Assembly (NCBI RefSeq): GCF_014636935.1
Contig: NZ_BMES01000001.1
Coordinates: 1,555,782 to 1,619,781, forward strand
Reading direction: 5' to 3'
Length of the DNA stretch: 64,000 bases
Source: Alsobacter metallidurans
GTDB lineage: Bacteria; Pseudomonadota; Alphaproteobacteria; Rhizobiales; Beijerinckiaceae
Shown here: positions 8,796 through 17,100 of the stretch, piece after piece
How the letters are laid out: each line of letters begins with the position of its first letter
Numbering within the stretch: the first letter of the stretch is position 1
Notes under the pieces: model-generated
Database searches by the model: none
Seen by the model: the letters and a program-made list of their open reading frames with translations, nothing else
What the model was told of the DNA's origin: nothing
Translations under genes and position numbers: made by a program

Positions 8796-8951
8796 ATGGT
8801 TGAGGCCGGGGCTCGCGAAATCGAGGATTTGTTCGGCTTGTACGGAGAGAACGCCGCTATTCGTATTTGGGAGGCGATGCTCGGCAGCGCGCCCGAATCG
8901 TATAGACAAGCTCTTGCAGCTCGTCTTGGCATTCCACAAACCGGTCAGTGA
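8796..8951 (+). CDS. Possible small hypothetical protein in the island
   Basis: An open frame from ATG 8796 encodes about 51 residues (REIEDLFGLYGENAAIRIWE near the front) with an alpha-helical, protein-like composition. The frame is open further upstream without a good start, so the true start is uncertain. The last 95 bases overlap the tail of the convergent HEPN-motif gene. Either one real gene overlaps another or one of them is spurious here. Confidence 0.35.
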   Translation: MVEAGAREIEDLFGLYGENAAIRIWEAMLGSAPESYRQALAARLGIPQTGQ

Positions 8952-9435
8952 AATAACCCACTTCCCTTGAAGTTAGCGAGTAGGTGGCTTTGTGCCCCGT
9001 GCCCCGGCTTTCGAACGAAGTTTCGAGGAAGAATCTAAGGTTTTTGTCGTTTTCCTCGCGCCGCAGAACGATGCCATGCGCGATATCGTTACGACGTGGT
9101 GAGAAGTTGTCTGCCCGGTCAACGGCGCTCTTGAAGGGTGGCTGAAGATCGTCAAAGCCGTTCAGGCGGAAGAACACGCCAGCGGCTTTGCGCAAAACGG
9201 ATGTGCGTGTTTTGAAGCCGATTATTGCGGCGTAGGCTTCGAGGGCTGGGTAGGAGTGAAACGACACAGCGCCGGTAGCGTGTCGGTTCATGAAGGTTGA
9301 GAACAGCTGGCTGAGCGTGAACTCGACCATTTGCCATCGTGACGTGGCCAGTCCAACGGCGGCGTATAATGTGGTTGGGTCGGCGTCGCCCACCGTAGGC
9401 ATCGGACGCCGGTGGTACTCTTTGGCGGGTTGCAT
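8857..9435 (-). CDS. HEPN-motif hypothetical protein
   Basis: 192 residues from ATG at 9435 (or ATG at 9402). The centre carries RRNDIAHG, in which Arg115 and His120 fit the R-x4-H active-site motif of HEPN-superfamily ribonucleases. The flanking sequence is helical, as in that all-alpha fold. HEPN proteins often act in toxin-antitoxin, abortive-infection or RNA-processing systems. Here the gene lies in phage cargo, opposite to the operon, which fits a superinfection-exclusion or toxin role. The motif is visible; the function is inference, and no paired nucleotidyltransferase (MNT) antitoxin is seen. Confidence 0.55.
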   Translation of the reverse strand: MQPAKEYHRRPMPTVGDADPTTLYAAVGLATSRWQMVEFTLSQLFSTFMNRHATGAVSFHSYPALEAYAAIIGFKTRTSVLRKAAGVFFRLNGFDDLQPPFKSAVDRADNFSPRRNDIAHGIVLRREENDKNLRFFLETSFESRGTGHKATYSLTSREVGYFTDRFVECQDELQELVYTIRARCRASPPKYE

Positions 9436-9592
9436 GGCACAAGATCCTGGCGTCGACGAAAAGAAGCGAGACGAGGTGCTGAAGCGCATGCTCACCACCC
9501 CGCCGAAGAAGCACGAGACGGAGAAACGGGATGAGCATGCTCGAACGAGAACTGGTCCGCGTTCAAAGAGCGATGGCGACCGCAAGCGCTGA
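9434..9592 (+). CDS. Small charged protein (52 residues)
   Basis: Begins at ATG 9434 and encodes a highly charged short protein with the core KRDEVLKRMLTTPPKKHETE, a pattern I have seen in small conserved alphaproteobacterial open frames of unknown function. Its start codon shares the CATG palindrome with the divergent minus-strand gene. The final 62 bases overlap the next gene in another frame. Confidence 0.55.
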   Translation: MAQDPGVDEKKRDEVLKRMLTTPPKKHETEKRDEHARTRTGPRSKSDGDRKR

Positions 9593-9761
9593 TCGCCATC
9601 GCGAGCTCTATGTCGTGCAGCAAGCGCTGGCTTGGGCCTCAGACCCTGAGTGCTACAGGCGGCCTTTGCTGACCGTCATGGGCACTCAGGCAGAGCCAGA
9701 AGGTTGTTCGGCTCCCGCCCATCAGCCTCAGTCCGCAGATATTTGTGACCGCGCGCGCTGA
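9531..9761 (+). CDS. Small hypothetical protein (76 residues)
   Basis: Starts at ATG 9531 (a second ATG at 9537), preceded by gaaacggg. Its core RHRELYVVQQALAWASDPE near residues 22-40 resembles small conserved proteobacterial proteins whose function is unknown. It overlaps the preceding gene by 62 bases and the convergent DUF3892 gene by 86 bases, a very compact arrangement. Confidence 0.5.
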   Translation: MSMLERELVRVQRAMATASADRHRELYVVQQALAWASDPECYRRPLLTVMGTQAEPEGCSAPAHQPQSADICDRAR

Positions 9762-9960
9762 TTTCGACACGAACCATCACTCGGCGTCCGTTCATCGCGA
9801 CGAAGAACTCCCACTCGCCGTTCTCGATGTGGCGGATAGCCTCATGGAGGCTCAGCTTCCAGTGGCTCGTTTCATAGCCGCCGACATGCGTGATGGCGTG
9901 ATACGGGTCTTGCCTTGGGTCTTTGTTGATGCACTTGATTTGTGCCGTTTGGGTAGCCAT
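9676..9960 (-). CDS. DUF3892 family protein
   Basis: 94 residues with the family pattern clearly visible: an N-terminal IKCINKDPRQDPYHAI, a central SLHEAIRHIENGEWEFFV, and a C-terminal HKYLRTEADGREPNNLLALP. The family is small, widely distributed and of unknown function. The gene is transcribed against the phage operon and is convergent with the small gene before it. Length and motifs are complete. Confidence 0.8.
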   Translation of the reverse strand: MATQTAQIKCINKDPRQDPYHAITHVGGYETSHWKLSLHEAIRHIENGEWEFFVAMNGRRVMVRVEISARGHKYLRTEADGREPNNLLALPECP

Positions 9961-10082
9961 TTCGCGCTCCTGCGCTTGAAGCCGAGCTTGACCAAAGGCG
10001 ACAAATCAGAGCTAACTCTGATTGCTTGAATAGCCTGTTCCGCAGCCCGGCTGGGTTTGTGCGGGTCAGAAAACAAGTGAGC

Positions 10083-10112
10083 GGCGACCCTCCCACAGGT
10101 CGCCGTTCTTGT
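10083..10112 (+). terminator. Hairpin, possible terminator in the island
   Basis: A perfect seven-base stem (ggcgacc / ggtcgcc at 10083-10089 and 10098-10104) is followed by the T-rich gttcttgttt. It could end transcription on the + strand; no obvious + strand gene ends just before it. Confidence 0.4.
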
Positions 10113-10218
10113 TTCTCAAGTTCAACAAGCATCCGACCCGATTCTCTCTGGAGAGTCGAGCCCGCCTTTCTTGGATATTCACGGATCTTTCAGCTGAGCG
10201 CGGCGCCAGCGTAGAAAA

Positions 10219-10272
10219 CGCGCCACCTGCTGCTTACGCGAGGTCGGCGCTGTCAATCCGCCGATAGGTAAG
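10219..10272 (-). repeat. Transposase-end repeat copy A
   Basis: 54 bases that match 10607-10660 at roughly four of five positions. Both encode the last residues of an IS1595-type transposase plus a few bases beyond its stop. Copy A contains the stop codon at 10234-10236. Confidence 0.6.
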
Positions 10273-10437
10273 GCGCTTGCCGCTGATGCCTTCAAGGGCC
10301 TTCTCGGCGCGCTCCACGTCGCTGCATCCAAGCGCAATGCGATGGTTGTAGCGGAACGAGAACTCGTGAAGATAGCGGTGAAGGTGCTTCTCGGCGCAAT
10401 GCTGATAGACGCCCTTCATGCCGCGGGTCGAGAACAC
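10234..10437 (-). pseudogene. IS1595-family (ISXO2-like) transposase, C-terminal fragment
   Basis: The reverse strand encodes 67 residues including RGMKGVYQHCAEKHLHRYL and GKRLTYRR, which are the characteristic end of IS1595/ISXO2-like transposases. The catalytic DDE/N domain and zinc-ribbon N-terminus are absent, and sequence upstream of RGMKG no longer matches. It is a decayed insertion-sequence remnant. Confidence 0.7.
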
Positions 10438-10738
10438 CCGTTCCCAACGCCTTTCAGGGCGAACTCGGCCCGCTTAACAACGGCCCAGGTGCTTTTGATC
10501 GGCTTTTTTTGCGGCAATCGGGGACTGCGGACCGCCGCCGCCGCGGGCCACTAGCCGAGTCCGTTTCTGCATCTGACGGGCTTCTCGGATTAATCAGCGA
10601 GCAGAGCGCCTGACCTGCTGCTTGCGTGAGGTCGGCACTAATTGGCCGCCCATAGGTCAGCGCTGAGCTTTCCAAGCAACGCTGCGGAGCTACTCGGACG
10701 GGCGTGAGGCTGCCTAGGCCCGGTCCCGACCACAGGCC
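10438..10738. other. Gene-poor stretch between transposase fragments
   Basis: About 300 bases without a convincing gene. Apart from the second transposase-end copy at 10607-10660, I see only a T-run at 10505-10511 and a GC-rich tract. It reads as decayed insertion-sequence DNA. Confidence 0.4.
10607..10660 (-). repeat. Transposase-end repeat copy B (diverged)
   Basis: The reverse complement encodes LTYGRPISADL where copy A encodes LTYRRIDSADL. Sequence similarity to 10219-10272 continues about 15 bases past copy A's stop codon, which is CAA here. It marks a second, more decayed copy of the same insertion-sequence end. Confidence 0.55.
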
Positions 10739-10798
10739 ACCCACGGGCACAGCGTCAATCTTACTACCAGCGCCTGCCTGCTGCTCAACGCCGCGTGA
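10739..10798 (+). pseudogene. Diverged duplicate of the 3' end of the gene at 8251-8655
   Basis: Read in frame, these 60 bases end in SACLLLNAA and a TGA stop, against NACLLLNAA-TGA at 8629-8655. The codons differ at several silent positions, so this is not a recent direct repeat. It is followed by a Shine-Dalgarno-like gagga and the next structural gene. The most economical reading is that this is the original 3' end of the gene before the island arrived. Confidence 0.65.
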
Positions 10799-10805
10799 GG
10801 ATCCC

Positions 10806-11711
10806 ATGCCGTCCAGCTACCTGCTCAGCGCAGACTACAGCACCTTCGGGGTGCCGAACGCGACCGCTGCGCAGGTGCAGCAGGCGAGCGCCATCGTAGA
10901 CGCCGCGATCGGCCGTCCCGAGGGCCTTGCCTGGGCGGCTGGCGCGGACGGCTCGCCCTGCTACATGGCGGGCCTTGACCCCACGGGCAGCCTCGCGCTC
11001 CCGGCCTCGATCGCGCCCGGCGCAAATGTCGCCGTCGCCGCGCCGGCCTATATCTGCCGCCCCGACATGCTCGGCCAGGTGGTGGTCCTCGACCGGGCCG
11101 ACATCACAAAAACCGAGGCGGCGGTCATCAGCGCCGTCGGTGCCGCCTCCATCACGCTGGACAAGGTCACTTACGCGCACGCGCAGGGCTCATTCGCTGA
11201 ATGGGGCCTCGTGATCACGGAGGAGCGCCCGCTCCCGGCCAAGCGCACCATCGGCCGCATTATGCGCACCCCGGTGGTGCGGGTGATCTCGGCGCTGGGT
11301 CGCTACGGCCAGCTGCGGCGCTCGCAGTCGGTGGGCATGGCGCAGGGTTTCAACCTGCTCGCCATCTCGCAGACCTTCGGCGGCCCGCCGCCATGGACGC
11401 TGATGGACTGCTCCCAGATTAGCGCGTCGCCCACGACCGGCGAGCTGTGGCTGCCTCAAGGGATATACGGGGTGAGCTGGAGCGAGTTCAAGGCGAACTT
11501 CGTCTGCGGCTACAACCAGACGACGCTGCCCAGCCAACTGCGCACGGCCTGCGCCAAGATCGTCGCCCAGCTCCAGACCTTCCCCGAGATCAGCGGCAAC
11601 GTGCGGCTCTACAAGGCCGGCGATACCGAGGTGCAGCGCTTCACCGACTCGGTGCTCGACGCCGAAACCAAGGCCTATCTCGATCCCTTCCGGCTCCGCG
11701 CCTTCGTCTGA
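10806..11711 (+). CDS. Putative head-tail connector / adaptor protein
   Basis: 301 residues from ATG 10806 with gagga upstream. The N-terminal AAQVQQASAIVDAAIGRPEG (residues ~20-40) resembles the opening helix of gp6-type adaptors that sit below the portal. The rest is a mixed beta domain of unknown type. The neighbours (capsid upstream, closure and tail-terminator-like genes downstream) support a connector role. The family is not certain. Confidence 0.6.
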   Translation: MPSSYLLSADYSTFGVPNATAAQVQQASAIVDAAIGRPEGLAWAAGADGSPCYMAGLDPTGSLALPASIAPGANVAVAAPAYICRPDMLGQVVVLDRADITKTEAAVISAVGAASITLDKVTYAHAQGSFAEWGLVITEERPLPAKRTIGRIMRTPVVRVISALGRYGQLRRSQSVGMAQGFNLLAISQTFGGPPPWTLMDCSQISASPTTGELWLPQGIYGVSWSEFKANFVCGYNQTTLPSQLRTACAKIVAQLQTFPEISGNVRLYKAGDTEVQRFTDSVLDAETKAYLDPFRLRAFV

Positions 11712-11721
11712 GGAGGCCCAA

Positions 11722-12066
11722 ATGAGCTTCATCTACCCGCGCACCATCTCGGTGCGACGCCCCTCCGCGCCCAGTGGACGCGGGGCCGTCGGCTATCAGG
11801 GCCTGCAGGCGAGCGACGAGAGCGTGATCGCCAGCGGGCTCGCCGCCTCGATCCAGGAAAGCGGCACGGCCTCGCGCACCGACGCCGGGCTTCCGGCCGA
11901 CGCTTTCTCCTCGACCATCTGGCGCATCTTCATCCCGCAGCTGCCCGACGGCCAGCTCCGCAACCGCGACATCATCGTGGACGACCAGGGCCGGCGCTTC
12001 CAGGTGGTCGCGGCCTACTGGAACTCGCTGGGCTATAACGCCCGGTGCCACATCATGGAGACCTGA
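11722..12066 (+). CDS. Putative head-closure protein
   Basis: 114 residues, mostly beta, with a C-terminal DIIVDDQGRRFQVVAAYWNS block typical of small head-closure or stopper proteins, which commonly carry a D.G..Y.V pattern. It starts 10 bases after the adaptor stop with gaggag upstream and ends one base before the next start. Role assigned mainly by order. Confidence 0.6.
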   Translation: MSFIYPRTISVRRPSAPSGRGAVGYQGLQASDESVIASGLAASIQESGTASRTDAGLPADAFSSTIWRIFIPQLPDGQLRNRDIIVDDQGRRFQVVAAYWNSLGYNARCHIMET

Positions 12067-12067
12067 C

Positions 12068-13258
12068 ATGGCGGACGTCCACGACGTCGAAAACGCGCTG
12101 GTCTCCATCATCGCGGCGGCGATCTACCCCAACGGCACCGGCCAGCCTTCCGCGATCGGCGCGGGCTGCCGCATCTTCCCCGGCTGGCCCAAGCCGCAGG
12201 GCCTCGACGCCGATCTTCTCGCCGGGATCGTCAACATCTCGGTCTTCACCACGCCGAACGCCTCGACCAACACCTCCCGTTTCCCGAAAACCTGGCATCC
12301 GCTTCAAGCGCCCGCCAAAACGCTCAACGCCGTGGCGGCAGGGCAGGGGATCACTTTCTCGGGCGCGGTCACCGTGCCTGAGAACGTCTCGGTGGGCGTC
12401 AACGGCAAGCCCTCCAGCTACGCCGTGCAGGCGGGCGACACGCTCACCACGATCGCCACCGCGGTCGCCGCGATGGTGAGCCCTGATCTGGCTGGCGTCT
12501 CGTCTTCGGGCGCGACGGTTACCTTCCCGTCCACCGCCCGCATCGAGGTGCGGATCGGCGGCGCCGCGAATGCAGTGAGGGAGCTACGCCGCCAGCAGCA
12601 GCGCTTCCAGGTGACGGTCTGGGCCGCAAGCCCGACGGCGCGGGCGGCTGCCGCCAAGCTGGTCGACGCAAAGCTGGCGGCGCTCAACTTCATCACCATG
12701 CCGGACGGGGTTGCGGCGCGGCTCACCTATTTCGGCACCGCCTCGATCGACAACGCCGAGAAGGAAGGCCTCTACCGGCGCGACATTTTCTACACCGTGG
12801 AATACGCCACCACCGAGACGGAGCTCGAGTACGAGATCACCGTGGTGCAGCTCAACGTGGGAGACGGCACCGTGATCAGCCTCAAGCACGTCCCGGCCGT
12901 GGATGCGCCGCCCGCCTATGGCGACGTCACCACCGCCTCGGTTGCGGGCGTCCTCACCATCGACCTGGCGCTCGGCAGCGTCTTCCGCTTCACACTCAGC
13001 GAGAACGTCACGTCCGTGGCGTTCCTCAACCGCCCGCCTGCAGGCTCCATCCGGCGCATCGAGCTGGTGGCGACGCAGGACGGCGTCGGCGGGCGCACGA
13101 TCGCGGCCTCGGCCTGGCCCGCAGGCTCCACGAGCGCCAGCGGCGCGGCTCCGCAGCTCTCCGTGGCGGCGGGCGCGTCGGACATTATCGTGGTGGAGCT
13201 GGGCGCCACGGCGACCTCGGCCACCCTCGTCGGCCAGAACTACCGCGCCTTTAACTGA
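12068..13258 (+). CDS. Putative tail terminator with C-terminal beta domain
   Basis: 396 residues. The N-terminal half (residues 1-260) has the ENALVSIIAAAIYPNG start and RRDIFYTVEYATT segment seen in tail-completion proteins. A central VQAGDTLTTIATAVAAM (near 118-134) looks LysM-like. Residues ~275-396 form a separate beta-sandwich-like domain (RFTLSENVTSVAFLNRPPAG), as found appended to other virion proteins. The protein is longer than a standard terminator (~150 residues), so a fusion is likely. A short hairpin follows the stop. Confidence 0.6.
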   Translation: MADVHDVENALVSIIAAAIYPNGTGQPSAIGAGCRIFPGWPKPQGLDADLLAGIVNISVFTTPNASTNTSRFPKTWHPLQAPAKTLNAVAAGQGITFSGAVTVPENVSVGVNGKPSSYAVQAGDTLTTIATAVAAMVSPDLAGVSSSGATVTFPSTARIEVRIGGAANAVRELRRQQQRFQVTVWAASPTARAAAAKLVDAKLAALNFITMPDGVAARLTYFGTASIDNAEKEGLYRRDIFYTVEYATTETELEYEITVVQLNVGDGTVISLKHVPAVDAPPAYGDVTTASVAGVLTIDLALGSVFRFTLSENVTSVAFLNRPPAGSIRRIELVATQDGVGGRTIAASAWPAGSTSASGAAPQLSVAAGASDIIVVELGATATSATLVGQNYRAFN

Positions 13259-13286
13259 TCCCGGGCCTCGCGCCCATTCCCTCCAG

Positions 13287-13307
13287 GCCGCCTTCGGGCG
13301 GCTTTCG
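13287..13307 (+). terminator. Short perfect hairpin terminator
   Basis: gccgcc-ttcg-ggcggc followed by ttt, 28 bases after the tail-terminator stop. The UUCG tetraloop makes the hairpin very stable, though the T-run is short. Confidence 0.6.
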
Positions 13308-13325
13308 CGTTTCAGGAGCCCATCC

Positions 13326-13910
13326 ATTCACAGTGAGAACCAGGTCGCGATCGAGCGCGCGGCGGCTGCGGTCGCGTTCGGCGGCGGTCACGGCGAGGAC
13401 GCCCGCATCCATGGCCGCTACCGCGTCGAGTGCCTCGACAGCGAGGGCAAGGTCAAATGGGTCGAGGAGTTCAATAACCTCGTCACCAACGTCGGCAAGA
13501 TCGACGCGCTCGACAAGTACCTCGCCGGCTCGGCCTACACGGCGGCGTTCTATCTCGGCCTCGTCGACGGCGGCTCGGCTCCGACCTTCAACGCGGCCGA
13601 CACCATGGCCTCCCATGCGGGCTGGACAGAGGTTGTGGCCTATGCGGCTGCGACCCGCCCGGCTCCGACCTGGAACGCGGCCACCGGCACGGGCGGCGGC
13701 GCGGGCACGGCTGGCACCGGCTCCAAGGCCACCACGGCGACGGCCTTCGCGATCAACGGCACGGCCACGATCGCGGGCGTCTTCCTGACCACGGTGAACA
13801 CCAAGTCGGGCACCACCGGCACGCTGTTCAGCGCCGGCGCTTTCACGGGCGGCAACCGCGCCGTGGTGAACGGCGACACGCTGAACGTCACCTATACCGC
13901 GCAGAACTGA
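13326..13910 (+). CDS. Virion protein with probable ATT start codon
   Basis: The frame encodes about 194 residues (e.g. YRVECLDSEGKVKWVEEFNN near residue 30), and the opening resembles tail-associated proteins that begin with a hydrophilic strand pair. No ATG, GTG or TTG lies in frame near the front. An AGGAG site at 13314-13318 is seven bases before ATT at 13326, which is therefore the best start. The C-terminal part is Gly/Thr/Ala-rich beta. A single sequencing or assembly error at the start codon is the alternative. Confidence 0.6.
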   Translation: MHSENQVAIERAAAAVAFGGGHGEDARIHGRYRVECLDSEGKVKWVEEFNNLVTNVGKIDALDKYLAGSAYTAAFYLGLVDGGSAPTFNAADTMASHAGWTEVVAYAAATRPAPTWNAATGTGGGAGTAGTGSKATTATAFAINGTATIAGVFLTTVNTKSGTTGTLFSAGAFTGGNRAVVNGDTLNVTYTAQN

Positions 13911-13922
13911 GGAGCGCTCCCG

Positions 13923-14111
13923 ATGACCGAGATGAAAAAGGGCGACACCGTCCGCGTGGTGCAGCCGGTGGTCCAGGGCGAGATCGTCGCCGCCCGCGTG
14001 GATGACGACGCCAACTTCCTGTTCGTGGTCCGCTGGACCGACGAGACGGGCGAGCACGAGCGCCCCTTCAAGCAAAGCGAGCTGGAGCCGGTCGCGGCTC
14101 CCGCCTCCTGA
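13923..14111 (+). CDS. Small hypothetical phage protein (62 residues)
   Basis: Begins MTEMKKGDTVRVVQPVVQGE, an SH3-like small beta-barrel pattern (KGDxVxVxxPVxxGE ... FxVRW). It has a good ribosome-binding site (gaggagcg) and is followed by a strong terminator. It probably belongs to the tail module; function unknown. Confidence 0.6.
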   Translation: MTEMKKGDTVRVVQPVVQGEIVAARVDDDANFLFVVRWTDETGEHERPFKQSELEPVAAPAS

Positions 14112-14117
14112 CGACCC

Positions 14118-14145
14118 GGGCCGCTCCTTCGGGGGCGGCCTCCTT
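14118..14145 (+). terminator. Terminator hairpin, copy 1 of a repeated element
   Basis: Stem ggccgctcc / gggggcggcc around ttcg. The core at 14118-14140 is repeated base for base at 31709-31731. The trailing bases here (tccttcccct) are less T-rich than at the second copy. Confidence 0.6.
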
Positions 14146-14172
14146 CCCCTGAGCTGAACCGGGAGAGCGCCC

Positions 14173-17100
14173 ATGGCCACCGTCAACTGGATCGGCGGCA
14201 GCGGCACGGGCGGCACCTCCGTTTCGGAGGACTTCGACAGCACCAGCTGGGGCTTCGAAGGCGGGATGTCCGTCGTCAAGAACGGCGTCGCCAACCCGAT
14301 CAACGGCGCGCTGACGGCCGACACGATCACCTGGACCGGGCCTTACGCCACCTTCAAGCAGAACAATGGCCTCACGGTCGTCGCCGGTGAGAAAATCTGC
14401 TTCTCCATCTACGCCCGCAAGGCGACGTGGAGCTGCAATTTCAAGTTCTACCTGCTCTCCACCGGCTATGTGACGATTCAGGACGTCTCCTTCGACGTCA
14501 ACGGCTCGACTGGCGCCTTCACCGCGGTGGACGCCTATTCGCGGGTGGTCGACCTCGGCAACGGCTGGCTGCGCATCTCTGGCGGCATGACGATCGCGAG
14601 CGCCGGCACCTATCTGCCCTACTGCGGCATGATGAGCCTTGGCGCTCAGTCGGTCGACGTCTGGGGAGCGATGCTCGAAAAGGGCTCGCTGCTCCCGACC
14701 CGCTACCAGCCCGACAATGCGCTGGGCGCGACCGGCCCCACCACGACGCTGAACCCGGCCAACAAGTCCTCCTTCGCCACCCTGGCGGATGACAACCGGA
14801 CATTCAGCAACGGCTTTAGCGCCAACGCCAGCGCCGTCGCCATCGCGAGCGTGTCTTCGGGCTTGATCTACTTCGAGGCCGAGATCCACAGCACCGGCTA
14901 CTCGGGCAACAATTGGTGCGTCGGCATCGGCAACAGCAGCTATGCGCTGGCGGTCGACCCCTACAACTCGGCCAACGCGATCGGGCTCTATCGCAGTTAT
15001 GCGGCCGGAAACGCCCAAGCCGGAACGGGCGGCTCCAGCCTCATCGCGCTCGCCGCGGCCGGCGCCCGGGGCGACGTCGTCGGCGTCTGCTTCAACCCGA
15101 CCACCAAAAAGGCATGGTTCCGCCTCAACGCCGGGCTCTGGAACAACAGCGGCACGGCCGACCCGGTTTCGGGCGTGGGCGGCGTCGCGTGGACGTTCTC
15201 GGGGCCCTATTTCCCCGTCATCGCCTGCGACGACACCAACGAAGTCGCCACCATGCGCTTCGCCCCGGCCTCGTGGGGCTTCACCCCGCCGACCGGCGCC
15301 ACCTCGATCACCGGCGCGCTGTGGACCCCGGCCAACCTCACCACGCGCCCGGTCGCCGAGTTCAACGCGGATGACGTGCCGTGGAGCGGGACCGCCTTCG
15401 CCGACTGCGCGAACACCGGCACGATGGGCGGCACCTGGGGCATCGGCACCACCGCCACTCCCGCCAAGGGATCAGCGCCCGTCAACGGCCACCTCCCGGC
15501 CGTGTTCAGCGGCGGGCAGGGCCTACGCACCAGCCTCACCGCGAACCTGCCGGCTGGAACGTCCAAGCAGGTTTTCGCTGTCGTCAAGGGCCTGTCTGAC
15601 ACCCACGGCGCGCTGATCGGGCAGAATTGGGGCGTCAACTTTGGCGACGTTTGGTACGTCCGCGACGGTGGCCACATGGTCGCCTACAGCGGCACGCCGT
15701 CCGGCCTGTCGCAATATCAGAGCGGCGGCGATCCCGGCGCGGGGCTTGCCGCCCTCACAGTTCGCTTCTCGACCGATGGCTATGCGCTGCCGCATCAGAT
15801 GCGGATCAACGGCGTCGCCGATCTGTCCTTTGTTAGCAACCCCACATACGCCATCGCCAGCGACACCGACGACTTCTGGCTCGGCGAGTCGGGCAACCAC
15901 TTCGGTAATGAGTTCCTGAACGGCCAGGTGCTCTACGCCATGGAGAGCGTCGGCCTGCCCGACACCGAGGTCCAGAAGCTCGAAGGCTGGGCCTCCTGGT
16001 ACTATGCGGGCGACGGCTCGCTGCTGCCGGTGGGCCACCCCTACAAGAGCGCGCCGCCGACGATTTCGGCGGGCGGCACGACCTACTCCGTCTCGCTGGC
16101 CGAAACCGCCACCGCGCTGGAAAGCTCCGTCTCGGTGCTGGCTCTCGCCGCAGCCTCCTCGGAGGTTGCGACCGCGATCCACGCGCAGACCAGCTCGGCC
16201 GCGTTCGGCTCGGCCGCCACGGAAGCCGCCACCGCGATTCACGCCCAGACGGCGACGGAAACCCGCGTCGGCGCGACCACCGAAGCCGCCACGGTCACGC
16301 AGGCCCAGACCAACACCTGGTCGGGCGCATCGGCGACCACCGAAGCCGCCACGGCCACGGACAGCAGCACGGGGCCTCTCACCCGCGTCGGCGCTCTCAG
16401 CGAGCCGGCTGCGGCGACGGACGCCTCGGCGAGCGGCATGGCGGCCGGCGCATCCGCAACCGAGCTGGCGGCGCAGGCCGACACCTCGGTCAGCTCGACG
16501 GCGAACGGCGGCGTGGACGCGATCGAGTTGGCGGCCCAGCTGGACAGCTCGGCCACGCAGCTCGCCGCGGTCGCAGCCGCATCAGAGCCCGCCGTCGCGG
16601 TTGACGCGCAGGCGAGCGTCCTGACGGCGCTGGCGGCGGCCACGGAAGCGGCGACAGCCACGCATGCGCAGACCAGCGCCGCCGCCTTCGGCAGCGCCAG
16701 GATCGAGGCTGCGACCGGGCTGGACGCCTCCACCACGGCCATGGCCGCAGGTGCGGCCGCAACCGAAACGGCGCTCGTGCTCGACTTCTCCGACTGGGGC
16801 GGCGGCACGATCTACCCGGCGAGCGCGATCGAGGCTGCGACGGCGGTGGATGCGGTGGCGGCGTTCATGGCTGCGGTCGCCTCGATCGCCGAACTCGCTG
16901 GAGCCACAGAGACGGTCGCTGGCGGCCTCCAGGCGGTTGCCGCGTCCACTGAGGCGGCCAATGCGACCGACGCCGCCAGCGCCGTCCGCAGCTTGACTGC
17001 CGCGCAAACCGTAACCGCCACCCTGGTGGAGCTGTCGGCGTCGAGCCAGGCGGCGCTCGCCATCGTGCTGGAGGCGGTCGCCGGCAATGACGTCCTCACC

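Larger units (their letters stand above)
8656..10742. other. Accessory (moron) island inside the head-tail module
   Basis: About 2.1 kb interrupts the otherwise gap-free structural operon. The left part starts with an abruptly AT-rich stretch (8667-8710). The island contains genes on both strands, two fragments of an IS1595-type transposase end, and a diverged duplicate of the upstream gene's 3' end at its right edge. No gene in it resembles a virion component. This pattern suggests acquired cargo, with the scar marking recombination between related phages or insertion followed by decay. Confidence 0.7.

Noticed and set aside
9745-10029. A 94-residue + strand frame over the DUF3892 gene
   Set aside because: The DUF3892 motifs are clear on the minus strand, and the + frame is its shadow.
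12903-13325. An upstream extension of the ATT-start virion protein
   Set aside because: The frame is open here but lies out of frame within the tail-terminator gene and is Arg/Ser-rich; a terminator hairpin separates it from the real start.
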